Of a stretch of 64,000 bases of DNA, positions 8,141 to 17,438 are shown piece by piece. Every line of letters begins with the position of its first letter. The stretch's first letter is position 1. Source of the stretch: Motiliproteus sp965230735. GTDB taxonomy: Bacteria > Pseudomonadota > Gammaproteobacteria > Pseudomonadales > Balneatricaceae. The notes below the pieces were generated by a model that did not search any database, was not told the origin of the DNA, and saw only the letters and a list, made by a program, of their open reading frames with translations. Position numbers and translations under genes: made by a program. The stretch covers positions 1,426,001 to 1,490,000 of the forward strand of contig NZ_OZ246016.1 of NCBI RefSeq assembly GCF_965230735.1. The letters run 5' to 3'.

Positions 8141-8620
8141 ATGCAGATTTCCGATAACAAGGTGGTGTCTATCCACTACACCCTGACCAGCCCGGATGGT
8201 GAGGTAATCGACAGCTCCGATGGTGCCGAGCCGCTCACCTACCTGCAGGGCCACGGCAATCTGATCAGCGGGCTTGAGAAGGAGCTGGTTGGTAAATCCC
8301 AGGGCGATAAGCTCAATGTGGTGGTGGAGCCGGAAGAGGCCTACGGCAATGTGGTCGAGGAGATGATCCAGACCGTTCCGCGCGATGCCTTTACCGGTGT
8401 GGATGCCATCGAGGTGGGGATGCGTTTTGAAGCCAGCACCGCCGGTGGCCCCGTGTCGGTGGTCGTGACCGCTGTGGATGCGGAGACCGTTACCGTCGAT
8501 GGCAACCACCCTCTGGCCGGACAAACGCTGACGTTTGCGGTTGAGGTGATGGAGGTTCGCGAAGCGACCGAAGATGAACTCTCCCATGGTCACGTTCACG
8601 GACCGGGTTGTAATCACTGA
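8141..8620 (+). CDS. slyD: FKBP-type peptidyl-prolyl isomerase SlyD
   Basis: SlyD is a cytoplasmic prolyl isomerase and chaperone with a metal-binding tail that in E. coli delivers nickel for hydrogenase maturation by interacting with HypB. This 159-residue protein aligns through its length: FKBP part 1, the inserted chaperone flap (residues ~70-125), and DGNHPLAGQTLTF. The C-terminal tail ends in HGHVHGPGCNH, a short version of the His/Cys-rich nickel-binding tail. The ATG at 8141 follows AGGA and is preferred to the longer reading frame. Although 2 kb from the hydrogen-sensor genes, it may serve the hydrogenase locus of this window; that link is inference. Confidence 0.92.
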   Translation: MQISDNKVVSIHYTLTSPDGEVIDSSDGAEPLTYLQGHGNLISGLEKELVGKSQGDKLNVVVEPEEAYGNVVEEMIQTVPRDAFTGVDAIEVGMRFEASTAGGPVSVVVTAVDAETVTVDGNHPLAGQTLTFAVEVMEVREATEDELSHGHVHGPGCNH

Positions 8621-8669
8621 GTGATCGGCCTCGTTGCCCGGCAGCGGGATGGCGAGGCCATTAATCGGA

Positions 8670-8993
8670 TCAGTGCGGCATCCGATGGGTATCGAGGGTG
8701 ATCCGGCGGATCCGGCGCCCGACCATCTCCACGGTACCGGGATAGCGCTCGTCACCGGTGGAGGAGAATTCGAACCGGTAGTGACGTTTCAGGCAGAACC
8801 GCCCGTCATCGCCCCGTCCCGGCTTGATACCGCTGAGCACCAGGCTCTCATCCAGTAACTGCACATCCTGACTGTCGCAGTATTTACGCACCGCCCGCAA
8901 CGCGGCGTCTTTCAGGCCGCGACCGTGCCACCAGCTGTAGCCGAGCAGGGCGATCAGAAACCACCAGAGCAGATCGGTCAGAGTCAGGTACAT
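8670..8993 (-). CDS. DUF3301 domain protein
   Basis: This small (107-residue) protein has one N-terminal membrane segment (LLWWFLIALLGYSWWHG) and a conserved soluble part with YCDSQDVQLLDESLVL and the basic, aromatic FCLKRHYRFEFSSTGDERYPGTVEM. It matches the DUF3301 family of gammaproteobacteria, whose function is unknown. It is probably an inner-membrane protein with a cytoplasmic tail. It lies 22 bases downstream of the DUF2058 gene in the same direction, so both may be co-transcribed. Confidence 0.8.
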   Translation of the reverse strand: MYLTLTDLLWWFLIALLGYSWWHGRGLKDAALRAVRKYCDSQDVQLLDESLVLSGIKPGRGDDGRFCLKRHYRFEFSSTGDERYPGTVEMVGRRIRRITLDTHRMPH

Positions 8994-9015
8994 GGCCGCA
9001 GCAGTTCCGCTCGGG

Positions 9016-9546
9016 TTACCACATCAGATCATCAGGAATCTTGTAGTCGGCGTACGGATCATCCTCATCCTCGACTTCATCCTTCTTATCGTGCAGTACC
9101 ACCACGATGGACACATCGCGCTGGGCGATCCGCTCGGCCACCTTGGCCGGCACCAGCTTGTAGCTTTCATCCAGGCGGACAATCGCCAGTTGGCCACGGC
9201 TGAGCTGGCCGGTTAGCAGGTCATCCAGATAGATCCGCTTGATCTTGCTGCCGTCGGTAAAGTTGTAGGCCTGCTCGCCGTCTTCACAACGAACCTCGTT
9301 GGTTTCGATCAGCTGTTTGATCTGGGCCGTGATCGCCTTCTGTTCCGCTTCCAGCTGGCGTTGGCGGTTCAGCTCGCGGTCCTTGGCGGCTTTCTCTTCC
9401 CGAGCCTGCTGGGCCAGGAGCTTGGCTTCATCGGCGTCGGTCTGCTTGCCCTGCTGTTTTTGGCGGTGCTTCTGCTTGCTGACCTGCTGGGCTTTCTTCT
9501 TGTCGACCAGTCCGGCCTTGAGCAGTTGGTCTTTCAATGAACTCAT
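9016..9546 (-). CDS. yaiL: DUF2058 (YaiL-like) protein
   Basis: The N-terminal part of this 176-residue protein is very basic and glutamine/lysine-rich (SSLKDQLLKAGLVDKKKAQQV then a K/Q-rich stretch). A charged coiled coil and a compact C-terminal domain (YNFTDGSKIKRIYL, RGQLAIVRLDESYKLVPAKVAERIAQRD) follow. This matches YaiL/DUF2058, described as a nucleoprotein or polynucleotide-associated enzyme. The biochemical role is not established. It sits between ppnP and the DUF3301 gene, all on the same strand. Confidence 0.83.
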   Translation of the reverse strand: MSSLKDQLLKAGLVDKKKAQQVSKQKHRQKQQGKQTDADEAKLLAQQAREEKAAKDRELNRQRQLEAEQKAITAQIKQLIETNEVRCEDGEQAYNFTDGSKIKRIYLDDLLTGQLSRGQLAIVRLDESYKLVPAKVAERIAQRDVSIVVVLHDKKDEVEDEDDPYADYKIPDDLMW

Positions 9547-9595
9547 CGGGGTTGCCTGTCAGTTCCGTCTTTAGAAAAGGAGTAATCGAGAAGAC

Positions 9596-9910
9596 TCAGT
9601 CAAGATAGGAGCAGCAGTAATCGGTGACCTGCTTGACCTTGATCTGGAACGAGCTGTTGGCCGGTACATCGAAGGACTCGCCACCAACCAGGGTACGCCA
9701 GTCGCTGGAGCCTGGCAGCAGTACTTCCACTTCACCGGCGGTGATCTCCATCAGCTCGGCCTTTTCGGTACCAAATTCGAACTCACCCGGCATCATGATG
9801 CCGAGGGTCTTTTTGCTGCCGTCGGCGAACAGTACCGCACGGCTGGTGACTTTGCCGTCAAAGTAGATGTTGGCCTGCTTGAGGACGCTGACATTATCGA
9901 ACTGGGACAT
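9596..9910 (-). CDS. ppnP: Pyrimidine/purine nucleoside phosphorylase
   Basis: The 104-residue single-domain cupin matches PpnP (formerly YaiE, DUF1255), which phosphorolyses several nucleosides to the free base and ribose 1-phosphate. Recognisable segments are ANIYFDGKVTSR, KKTLGIMMPGEFEF, EITAGEVEVLLPGS and GESFDVPANSSFQIKV. The length is normal for the family. It is divergent from the histidine kinase gene, from which it is separated by about 260 bases. Confidence 0.92.
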   Translation of the reverse strand: MSQFDNVSVLKQANIYFDGKVTSRAVLFADGSKKTLGIMMPGEFEFGTEKAELMEITAGEVEVLLPGSSDWRTLVGGESFDVPANSSFQIKVKQVTDYCCSYLD

Positions 9911-10174
9911 GGTGATTCCTTTGCAGAAAAAAATAAGGGCACCATGATAACGGCTCCGGGCGATAGCGTCAGCCGCGTTTGATCCATGACCAGCGATTGC
10001 ACTTGATCGCGATCATTCCGCTCTCGTCCCGGCCGGTGAGACACTGCGATGATCAGAATTGGGTCTGCTGTGCACTGCTGTTGTCGCGAACCGCTTGGCG
10101 CTAGACTCAAACTATCGTGTTTAACCTTCGCCGAGCGGAGCTGCTGGCTCCATCGAATCAATCGGGTAGTGCGC

Positions 10175-11533
10175 ATGTCGGCCGAACCTTCCGACAATCT
10201 GGGACTGGATCCGCAGGAGATGACCGAAGCCGCCTGGGTGGAGGTGATCCAGCAGATGGAGCAGGTCTACTCTAACCTGATCAGCTATCAGGTCGAGCTG
10301 GAGCAGAAAAACCGCGAGCTGGAAGAAGCCAATCAGCTGATCTCCAGTGTCCAGCGGGCGATGACCGAAGTGCTGATGGTGACCGATCTGTCCGGCAAAC
10401 TGATCCAGCACAACGAGCCGCTGGAGCAGATGACCGGTCGAGACCGAATCGAGCTGGCCCAGCGCGATATCGCTAGCCTGTTTTCCCCCGAGGATCATCA
10501 GGTGCTGACGCTGGTGAAGCAGCACAAAGAGTTCAGCCAGCGTGAAGTGACGCTGCTCGGCATCGACGAAAACCTGCCGTTGATCGTCACCGGCAACCCG
10601 CTGCTGGACAGTAACCGTCAGGTCCAGGGCATGGTGCTGGTCGGGCGTGAGGTCAGCGAGCTGCGGCGAGCCTATGAGGATCTGGCGACCAGCCTGCAAG
10701 AGCTGAAGCTGACTCAGCAGCAACTGGTCAACTCCGAGAAGATGGCCTCGCTGGGTCGTCTGGTGGCCGGGGTCGCCCATGAGCTCAATAATCCGATCAG
10801 CTTTGTTTACGGCAACACCCATGTGCTGTCGGAGTACTGCAAGCGTTTCAGCGCCTTCTTCGAACTGTTGGATCAGGCGTCATTGCCGGAGTCGCTGCTG
10901 GAAGCCAAGCAAGGGCTGAAGATCGACAAAACTCTGCGTGATCTGCCGTCGCTGCTCGAAGGCACCACCGAAGGGGTCGAGCGGGTGCGTGATATCGTCA
11001 TGGATCTGCGCCAGTTCTCCTCCGGCCAGCAGCAGGAGTTCCGACCCTTCGATCTGGTTCGCATTATCAATACCACGCTACGCTGGGTCACCAAGGAGCA
11101 TCCGATCGAACTGCACTGCCGGCTGCCCGATGCACTGGAGCTGGTTGGGCATCCGGGCCGGATTCATCAGGTATTGATGAATCTGGTACAGAACTCCCTC
11201 GATGTGATCGAGGGCTTGGAGAAACCACAGCTGTGGATCGATCTCGACAGCGATGGCGAGAATGCCCGTGTGGTGGTTCGCGACAACGGGCCGGGAATCG
11301 ATGAGACAATCCTGCCGCAGGTATTCGAACCCTTCGTGACCACCAAGGAGACCGGCAAGGGCACCGGGCTCGGGTTGTCGCTGAGCTACAGCTTCGTGCG
11401 TAACCATGGCGGTGAGCTGAGCGCAGCCAACCATTCCGAAGGTGGTGCCGAGTTTACCCTGATCCTGCCGTTGCAGGGATTCGAAGGCTGTCGGATCGAG
11501 TCGGCTCCTGCCGGTCTGGAGGTCTCGTCATGA
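10175..11533 (+). CDS. hoxJ: Hydrogen-sensing histidine kinase, HoxJ/HupT type
   Basis: This soluble 452-residue kinase has an N-terminal helical region, a PAS domain (about residues 60-165), a coiled-coil linker and a kinase core. The H-box is AGVAHELNNPISFVYGN with His202; the N-box (HQVLMNLVQNSLDVIEG), G1 (VRDNGPGI) and G2 (GKGTGLGLSLS) are all intact. There is no membrane segment. The stop overlaps the HupU start (ATGA), which is the classical arrangement of H2 signalling: the regulatory hydrogenase binds the PAS region and controls phosphate flow to HoxA/HupR. The ATG at 10175 is preferred because the upstream extension is Cys/Arg-rich and unlike the family. Confidence 0.9.
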   Translation: MSAEPSDNLGLDPQEMTEAAWVEVIQQMEQVYSNLISYQVELEQKNRELEEANQLISSVQRAMTEVLMVTDLSGKLIQHNEPLEQMTGRDRIELAQRDIASLFSPEDHQVLTLVKQHKEFSQREVTLLGIDENLPLIVTGNPLLDSNRQVQGMVLVGREVSELRRAYEDLATSLQELKLTQQQLVNSEKMASLGRLVAGVAHELNNPISFVYGNTHVLSEYCKRFSAFFELLDQASLPESLLEAKQGLKIDKTLRDLPSLLEGTTEGVERVRDIVMDLRQFSSGQQQEFRPFDLVRIINTTLRWVTKEHPIELHCRLPDALELVGHPGRIHQVLMNLVQNSLDVIEGLEKPQLWIDLDSDGENARVVVRDNGPGIDETILPQVFEPFVTTKETGKGTGLGLSLSYSFVRNHGGELSAANHSEGGAEFTLILPLQGFEGCRIESAPAGLEVSS

Positions 11534-12537
11534 ATCAGCCTCGTACCAATCTGCTCTGGCTTCAATCCGGCGGTTGCGGTGGTTGCACCATGTCGCTGCT
11601 GGGGGCGGAACAGCCCACCCTGTTTGAGGCCCTGGATGCGTTCGGTATCGAGCTGCTCTGGCACGCCTCGCTGTCTGGTGGGCAGGGACCGGGGCTGACC
11701 GAATTGATCGAGCAGATCGAAGCCGGTGAATTGAAACTGGACCTGCTCTGCATCGAGGGCGCGGTGATGACCGGTCCCGGCGGCAGTGGCCTGTTCCATG
11801 TGCTGGCCGGTACCGATACTCCGATGATGACGGTGATCGAGCGGCTGGCGAAGCGGGCCGGTCATGTGGTCGCGGTGGGTAGTTGCTCGGCTTTTGGTGG
11901 CATCAACCGCAGCAACAACAATCCGGCCGAAGCGATCGGGTTGCAGTATATCGGTGAGCAGCCCGGTGGCTTGCTCGGTAGCGATTACCGTAGCGATTTG
12001 GCGCTGCCGGTGGTGAACGTCTCCGGCTGTCCGGCTCACCCGGATTGGATCCTGCAGAGCTTGCAGGCGTTGAGTCAGGGGATGCTGGATCAAACCGAAC
12101 TGGACGAATACCAGCGTCCGCGCTTCTACACCGAGCACCTGGCCCATCATGGCTGCCCTCGCAACGAGTTTTACGAGTACAAAGCCAGTGCCGAGCAGCC
12201 CTGCCAATCCGGCTGCCTGATGGAAAATCTGGGCTGTCAGGCCACTCAGGCCCATGCCGATTGCAATATCCGGCTCTGGAACGGTGGCGGTTCCTGCCCG
12301 AAGGCCGGTTACGCCTGTATCAACTGCACCGCGCCGGAGTTTGAAGAACCCGGCCACCCGTTTGCAGAAACGCCGAAACTGGCCGGGGTGCCGGTGGGGC
12401 TGCCGACCGACATGCCCAAGGCCTGGTTTATCGCGTTGTCTTCGCTGTCCAAGGCGGCGACGCCGAAACGGTTGAAGGTCAACGCCACCAGCGAGACGGT
12501 CAAAATCGTCCCCAATATCTATAAGAAAAGGAGATAG
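11530..12537 (+). CDS. hupU: Regulatory (H2-sensing) hydrogenase small subunit
   Basis: HupU/HoxB is the iron-sulphur subunit of the cytoplasmic H2 sensor. Cluster ligands are visible in SGGCGGC (N-terminus), GSCSAFGG and SGCPAHPDW for the proximal cluster, and in HHGCPR, CQSGCLMENLGCQ and CPKAGYACINCTAP for the medial and distal clusters. There is no Tat signal peptide and no C-terminal membrane anchor, unlike the catalytic small subunit elsewhere in the window, which fits a soluble sensor. The 335-residue length is normal. Translation is probably coupled to hoxJ by the ATGA overlap. The alternative symbol is hoxB. Confidence 0.93.
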   Translation: MNQPRTNLLWLQSGGCGGCTMSLLGAEQPTLFEALDAFGIELLWHASLSGGQGPGLTELIEQIEAGELKLDLLCIEGAVMTGPGGSGLFHVLAGTDTPMMTVIERLAKRAGHVVAVGSCSAFGGINRSNNNPAEAIGLQYIGEQPGGLLGSDYRSDLALPVVNVSGCPAHPDWILQSLQALSQGMLDQTELDEYQRPRFYTEHLAHHGCPRNEFYEYKASAEQPCQSGCLMENLGCQATQAHADCNIRLWNGGGSCPKAGYACINCTAPEFEEPGHPFAETPKLAGVPVGLPTDMPKAWFIALSSLSKAATPKRLKVNATSETVKIVPNIYKKRR

Positions 12538-12569
12538 AGCCTGCGAGTTGTTCACAGGTTCTGGCTAAG

Positions 12570-14015
12570 ATGAGCAGACGTATTACGCTGGGCCCGGTCA
12601 ACCGGGTCGAGGGGGAGCTGGAGGTTCAGCTGGAGCTACAGCAGGGCAAGATCGAGGCGGCCTATATCAAGTCGACCCTGTATCGAGGCTTTGAGAACCT
12701 GCTCACCGGCAAGGAACCGTTGGATGCGCTGGCGATCACGCCGCGGGTCTGCGGCATCTGTTCGGTGTCCCAGTCGGTGGCGTCGGCGCGGGCGATCGCC
12801 GACCTGGCCGGTGCCAGCATGCCCGCCAATGGCGAGCGGGTCACCAATATTATCCTCGCCACCGAAGTGGTGGCCGACCTGCTGACCCACTTCTATCTGT
12901 TCTTCCTGCCCGATTTTGCCAGCCCGGCTTACCAGGATCGCTCCTGGTATGAGGAGGCGGCGCGGCGTTTCACCGCCGTGAAGGGGGAGCGCTACGGTGG
13001 GCTGCTGAAGGCCCGTGCCGAGCTGCTGCACATCATGGGTGTGCTGGCCGGCAAGTGGCCCCACAGTATGGTGTTCCAACCCGGTGGGGTGACCAACAAC
13101 GTCAGCCTTAGCGAGCAGCTGAAACTGCAGGGAATTCTGAGCGGCTTTCGCAATTATCTGGAAGCGGTGCTGTTTGGCGATCGGCTCGAGACGATCGCCG
13201 GGCTGGATTCGGTCCAGTCGCTGCAGCAGTGGCGTGAAGCCCAGCAAACATCGACGGCAGACCTGCCGTTGTGGCTGTCGATCAGCGAGGATCTGGCATT
13301 GGATCAGGCCGGTGCTGGTTATAACCGGTTCCTGGCGTTCCCGGCTTACCCGCTGGCGGGCAACCGGGTCTACCCTGGCGGTGTCTGGCTCGATGGTCAG
13401 GTTCAATCCCTGGATACCACATCGATCAACGAGCACCTCGGCAGCGCCTGGCTGGAGGGGGATATTCAGCATCCGGCCGTGGGCAACACCCGGCCGTTGG
13501 CCGAGAAGGCCGACGCCTACACCTGGTGCAAGGCACCGCGTTATCAACAACTGCCGATGGAGACCGGCTCGCTGGCGCGGCAGCTGTTGGCAGGCGATCC
13601 GCTGGCTGAGTCCTTGGTCAACGATGGCGGCAGCCAGGTCCACAGTCGGATTCTGATGCGGCTGGTGGAGATGGCCAAACTGGTGATCCAGATGGAGCGC
13701 GGGGTCCGGAAAATCAACCCGAAGGAGCCTTTCTGCCTGCCGGTGGAACTACCATCCCAGGGGCAAGGGGTTGGTCTGACCGAGGCCGCCCGTGGTGGTC
13801 TGGGCCACTGGCTGTCGGTCGAAAATGGCGTAATCAGCAACTATCAGTTGATCGCACCCACCAGTTGGAACTTCTCCCCAAGGGATAACAATGCAATCCC
13901 CGGCCCATTGGAGTTTGCGCTACAAGGGATCGATTACGAATCACCGACCGGTCAACTACGGATGCAGCATGTGATCCGCTCGTTCGATCCCTGCATGGTC
14001 TGTACCGTACACTGA
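12570..14015 (+). CDS. hupV: Regulatory (H2-sensing) hydrogenase large subunit
   Basis: HupV/HoxC carries the NiFe centre of the H2 sensor. The N-terminal ligand pair is RVCGICSVSQS: the position after the second Cys that is His in energy-converting enzymes is Gln here, typical of regulatory hydrogenases. The C-terminal pair is DPCMVCTVH and the protein ends exactly at that His, so it needs no maturation protease. At 481 residues it is shorter than catalytic large subunits. It lies 32 bases after hupU in the hoxJ-hupU-hupV unit. The alternative symbol is hoxC. Confidence 0.94.
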   Translation: MSRRITLGPVNRVEGELEVQLELQQGKIEAAYIKSTLYRGFENLLTGKEPLDALAITPRVCGICSVSQSVASARAIADLAGASMPANGERVTNIILATEVVADLLTHFYLFFLPDFASPAYQDRSWYEEAARRFTAVKGERYGGLLKARAELLHIMGVLAGKWPHSMVFQPGGVTNNVSLSEQLKLQGILSGFRNYLEAVLFGDRLETIAGLDSVQSLQQWREAQQTSTADLPLWLSISEDLALDQAGAGYNRFLAFPAYPLAGNRVYPGGVWLDGQVQSLDTTSINEHLGSAWLEGDIQHPAVGNTRPLAEKADAYTWCKAPRYQQLPMETGSLARQLLAGDPLAESLVNDGGSQVHSRILMRLVEMAKLVIQMERGVRKINPKEPFCLPVELPSQGQGVGLTEAARGGLGHWLSVENGVISNYQLIAPTSWNFSPRDNNAIPGPLEFALQGIDYESPTGQLRMQHVIRSFDPCMVCTVH

Positions 14016-14137
14016 TCCCCGCTAAACTCTCGAAAGGGAACTTTCCCGTTCTGGCAGGTTCCGATTGGAATCTATGAAGCAAGGCGCGGGGAGGTTCTCC
14101 TCGTCGCCTGATCGGTTTATCACGGAACGGCGTTGTT

Positions 14138-15157
14138 ATGGATTCAGTCACTCAGATCGTACTCGGCTCAGCAGTCAGCTCGGCGGTTATTGGTCGTCAG
14201 GTAGGTGCCAAGGCGGTGCTCTGGGGCGCCTTACTGGGAACCTTGCCGGATCTGGATACATTGATTCCGATGGGCGGCGCCGTGGCCGATTTCGTCTATC
14301 ACCGCTCGTTCAGCCATTCGTTGTTTGTGCTGGCGGCGCTGACGTCGTTGCTGGTGTGGCTGATCCTCAAGCTGCACCCGCAGACCCGTGAGCATCGATG
14401 GCGCTGGGCGGTGGCGGTCTACGCCGTGCTGGCCACCCATGTGCTGCTGGACAGCTTTACCGTCTATGGGACCCAAATCTTCTGGCCGTTGACCGATTAC
14501 CCGGTGGCGCTCGGATCGGTGTTTATTATCGATCCCAGCTATACCGTGCCGATGCTGATCGGAGTACTCGTTGCGTTATTTCTCAGGCACAGCAGAGCAG
14601 GCTACCGGGCCAATCTGATCGGCATCGGTATCAGCTCGCTTTATCTGGCCTGGGGTGTCGGGGCACAGGCCTACGTGACGAACCTGGCTGAAGCGTCGTT
14701 GGATAAGCAGTCGCTGACCCATCAGCGCTTGCTGGTGACGCCGACGCCGTTTAACTCGTTGATGTGGCGCGTGATTGCTGTCGATGATGATCATTATCGG
14801 ATCGGCTACTACTCGCTGCTGGATAACACCGATCAGCTCGACACGGTACGTTATCCGCGCTCACCCGAGCTGCTGAAGGGGCTGGAGTCGCACTGGCCGG
14901 TACTCAAGCTGCAGTGGTTCAGCAAGGGGTTTTACACCATCGATGCCGAGAATAATGCGGTGGTGATCAGTGATCTGCGAATGGGGTTGGAGCCCGACTT
15001 TGCGTTCCGCTTTGTGGTCGGCGAGATCGATAATCCGCATCCGACACCGGTTCCGGATGCCCGTCTTGAAAATCCGCGTAACTGGGATCAACTGCCCACC
15101 CTGATGGCGCGGATCTGGGACTCATCGGTTCGGTTTGAACCGGGTTTAAGTCGCTAA
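14138..15157 (+). CDS. Membrane-bound metal-dependent hydrolase, YdjM/DUF457 type
   Basis: This 339-residue protein begins with the YdjM-like motif set MDSVTQIVLGSAVS, LPDLDTL, HRSFSHSL and ATHVLLDSFTVYGTQ, whose His and Asp residues probably bind metal. Several hydrophobic segments in the first ~190 residues indicate an inner-membrane protein. The C-terminal ~150 residues are soluble (RLLVTPTPFNSLMWRVI, FYTIDAENNAVVISDLRMG). Homologues are annotated as inner-membrane metal-dependent hydrolases, some under LexA control; the substrate is unknown. It stands alone downstream of hupV, with no visible functional link to it. Confidence 0.82.
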   Translation: MDSVTQIVLGSAVSSAVIGRQVGAKAVLWGALLGTLPDLDTLIPMGGAVADFVYHRSFSHSLFVLAALTSLLVWLILKLHPQTREHRWRWAVAVYAVLATHVLLDSFTVYGTQIFWPLTDYPVALGSVFIIDPSYTVPMLIGVLVALFLRHSRAGYRANLIGIGISSLYLAWGVGAQAYVTNLAEASLDKQSLTHQRLLVTPTPFNSLMWRVIAVDDDHYRIGYYSLLDNTDQLDTVRYPRSPELLKGLESHWPVLKLQWFSKGFYTIDAENNAVVISDLRMGLEPDFAFRFVVGEIDNPHPTPVPDARLENPRNWDQLPTLMARIWDSSVRFEPGLSR

Positions 15158-15295
15158 CCTCAGCGGCTATCTCTTCTCACCACGTCTGGCGCTGATTTCA
15201 TCTAGCAGAAGTCGGCGCTTGCCGACTTTCCAAGTCCTTCCTCGTCAGTCGTTATGGGCTGGCAAGCGGTCGGAATCTTTGAGCTGCAGGCATAA

Positions 15296-15328
15296 AAAAA
15301 CCCTGGCGATTGTCTCGCCAGGGTTTTT
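15296..15328. terminator. Terminator of fusA2
   Basis: Arms AAAAACCCTGGCGA (15296-15309) and TCGCCAGGGTTTTT (15315-15328) make a strong hairpin with A and T runs on either side. It ends the minus-strand EF-G gene and could also stop readthrough from the plus-strand hydrolase gene. Confidence 0.92.
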
Positions 15329-15350
15329 AAACGTTAAGGCTTAGTTAGCC

Positions 15351-17438
15351 TTACTTGGCAGCCTTCTTCTCAGCTTCTGCAGCGATAACCGCTTCAGCAA
15401 CAGAGTTCGGGCAAGCTGCGTAGTGTGAGAACTCCATGGAGAACTGGCCACGACCAGAGGTCATGGTACGCAGGTGGCCGATGTAGCCGAACATTTCGGA
15501 CAGCGGTACGTCAGCCTTGATGCGAACACCGGTAACACCGGCTTCTTGACCACCGATCATGCCGCGACGACGGTTCAGGTCACCGATAACGTCACCCACG
15601 TGATCTTCTGGAGTGAAGACGTCAACCTTCATGATCGGCTCCAGCAGCTGCGGGCCGGCCTTCGGCATGGACTGACGGAAAGCGCCCTTAGCGGCGATTT
15701 CAAACGCAACGGCAGAGGAGTCAACGGCGTGGAAGCCACCGTCGAACAGCTCGATCTCTACGTCCAGCACAGGGAAACCAGCCAGCGGGCCTTGATCCAT
15801 CATGCCCTTGAAGCCCTTCTCGATCGCCGGGAAGAATTCCTTAGGTACGTTACCGCCAACAACGGTAGAGGTGAAGGTGAAGCCAGTGTTCGCTTCGCCC
15901 GGCTTGATGCGGTAGTCGATCTTACCGAACTGACCAGAACCACCAGACTGCTTCTTGTGGGTGTAGCTGTCTTCGATTTCCTGGGTGATGGTTTCACGGT
16001 AGGCAACCTGCGGCTGACCAACTTCCAGCTCAACGCCGTAAGTACGCTTCAGGATGTCGACCTTGATGTCCAGGTGCAGTTCACCCATACCTTTGAGGAT
16101 GGTCTCACCGGAATCTTCATCAGTTTCAACAACGAAAGACGGATCTTCAGCAACCATCTTACCGATCGCGATACCCATCTTCTCGGTGCTGCCCTTGTCT
16201 TTCGGAGCAACCGCGATGGAGATTACCGGCTCAGGGAAGATCATCGGTTCCAGAGTACAAGGCGCCTTCGGATCACACAGGGTGTGACCGGTCTGAACGT
16301 TCTTCATACCGACAACGGCCAGGATGTCACCGGCCTGAGCGGTGCTCAGTTCGGTACGCTCGTCGGCGTGCATCTCAACCATACGACCGATACGCTCGGT
16401 CTTACCGGTGTAAGAGTTCAGGATGGTGTCGCCTTTGTTCAGCACACCGGAGTAGATACGGATAAAGGTCAGGGCGCCGAAACGGTCGTCCATGATCTTG
16501 AACGCCAGGGCGCGGAACGGCTCGTCGGTAGAAACGGTCGCCACTTCGCCAGTCGGCTCACCGGTCTCTTCGTCGGTCAGCGGCTGAGCGTCAACTTCGG
16601 TCGGGGACGGCAGGTAGTCAACAACCGCGTCCAGTACCAGCTGAACACCCTTGTTCTTGAACGCAGAACCACAGTAGGTCGGGAAGAAGTCCAGCGCGAT
16701 GGTGCCCTTGCGGATGCAGCGCTTGATGTCTTCCATGGACGGCTCTTCACCTTCCATGTAAGCCATCATCAGCTCGTCGTCCTGCTCAACGGCAGTTTCG
16801 ATCAGCTTCTCGTGGTACTCGTCGACCAGCTCGACCATATCGGCCGGAACGTCCAGTACTTCGTAGTTTTCAGGCAGACCGGAGTCGTCCCAAACGTAAG
16901 CTTTCTTGGTCAGTACGTCGACAACACCGGTGAACTCGTCTTCACGGCCGATCGGCAGGGTCATAACCAGCGGGTTAGCGCCCAGTACGTCTTCTACCTG
17001 GCCAACAACGCGCAGGAAGTCAGCGCCGATACGGTCCAGCTTGTTAACGAAGATGACACGAGCAACTTCGGATTCGTTAGCGTAACGCCAGTTGGTTTCG
17101 GACTGCGGCTCAACACCACCGGAACCACAGAATACGCCCACACCACCGTCGAGTACTTTCAGGGAGCGGTAAACTTCTACGGTGAAGTCAACGTGTCCAG
17201 GAGTATCGATGATGTTGAAGCGGTGGTCGCGCCAGAAGCAGGTAGTCGCTGCGGACTGGATGGTAATACCACGCTCAGCTTCCTGCTCCATGAAGTCAGT
17301 GGTGGATTCACCGTCGTGAACTTCACCAGTCTTATGGATCTTGCCGGTCAGCTTCAGAATACGTTCAGTAGTAGTGGTCTTACCCGCGTCAACGTGGGCG
17401 AAGATACCAATATTTCGATAATGGGATAGATCTGCCAT
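15351..17438 (-). CDS. fusA: Elongation factor G, second type (FusA2-like)
   Basis: The 695-residue protein is a complete EF-G: G1 AHVDAGKTTTTE, switch region ERGITIQSA, G3 DTPGHVDF, G4 NKLDR, then the domains II to V with GMGELHLDI and GRGQFSMEFSHY. It lies alone rather than in a str operon with rpsL, rpsG and tufA, and its sequence resembles the second EF-G of marine gammaproteobacteria. Members of that group may take part in translocation or in ribosome recycling; which applies here cannot be read from the sequence. Lysine-rich codon choice and a dedicated terminator suggest good expression. Confidence 0.9.
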   Translation of the reverse strand: MADLSHYRNIGIFAHVDAGKTTTTERILKLTGKIHKTGEVHDGESTTDFMEQEAERGITIQSAATTCFWRDHRFNIIDTPGHVDFTVEVYRSLKVLDGGVGVFCGSGGVEPQSETNWRYANESEVARVIFVNKLDRIGADFLRVVGQVEDVLGANPLVMTLPIGREDEFTGVVDVLTKKAYVWDDSGLPENYEVLDVPADMVELVDEYHEKLIETAVEQDDELMMAYMEGEEPSMEDIKRCIRKGTIALDFFPTYCGSAFKNKGVQLVLDAVVDYLPSPTEVDAQPLTDEETGEPTGEVATVSTDEPFRALAFKIMDDRFGALTFIRIYSGVLNKGDTILNSYTGKTERIGRMVEMHADERTELSTAQAGDILAVVGMKNVQTGHTLCDPKAPCTLEPMIFPEPVISIAVAPKDKGSTEKMGIAIGKMVAEDPSFVVETDEDSGETILKGMGELHLDIKVDILKRTYGVELEVGQPQVAYRETITQEIEDSYTHKKQSGGSGQFGKIDYRIKPGEANTGFTFTSTVVGGNVPKEFFPAIEKGFKGMMDQGPLAGFPVLDVEIELFDGGFHAVDSSAVAFEIAAKGAFRQSMPKAGPQLLEPIMKVDVFTPEDHVGDVIGDLNRRRGMIGGQEAGVTGVRIKADVPLSEMFGYIGHLRTMTSGRGQFSMEFSHYAACPNSVAEAVIAAEAEKKAAK

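Noticed and set aside
12570..14015. HupV as a truncated catalytic large subunit
   Set aside because: Ending at the DPCMVCTVH histidine and having Gln in place of His in the first motif are normal features of regulatory hydrogenases, and hoxJ and hupU adjoin it.
15474..17429. A 651-codon open frame on the plus strand across fusA2
   Set aside because: It is the complement of a highly conserved EF-G gene with strong codon bias; the product has no recognisable domain and no ribosome site.
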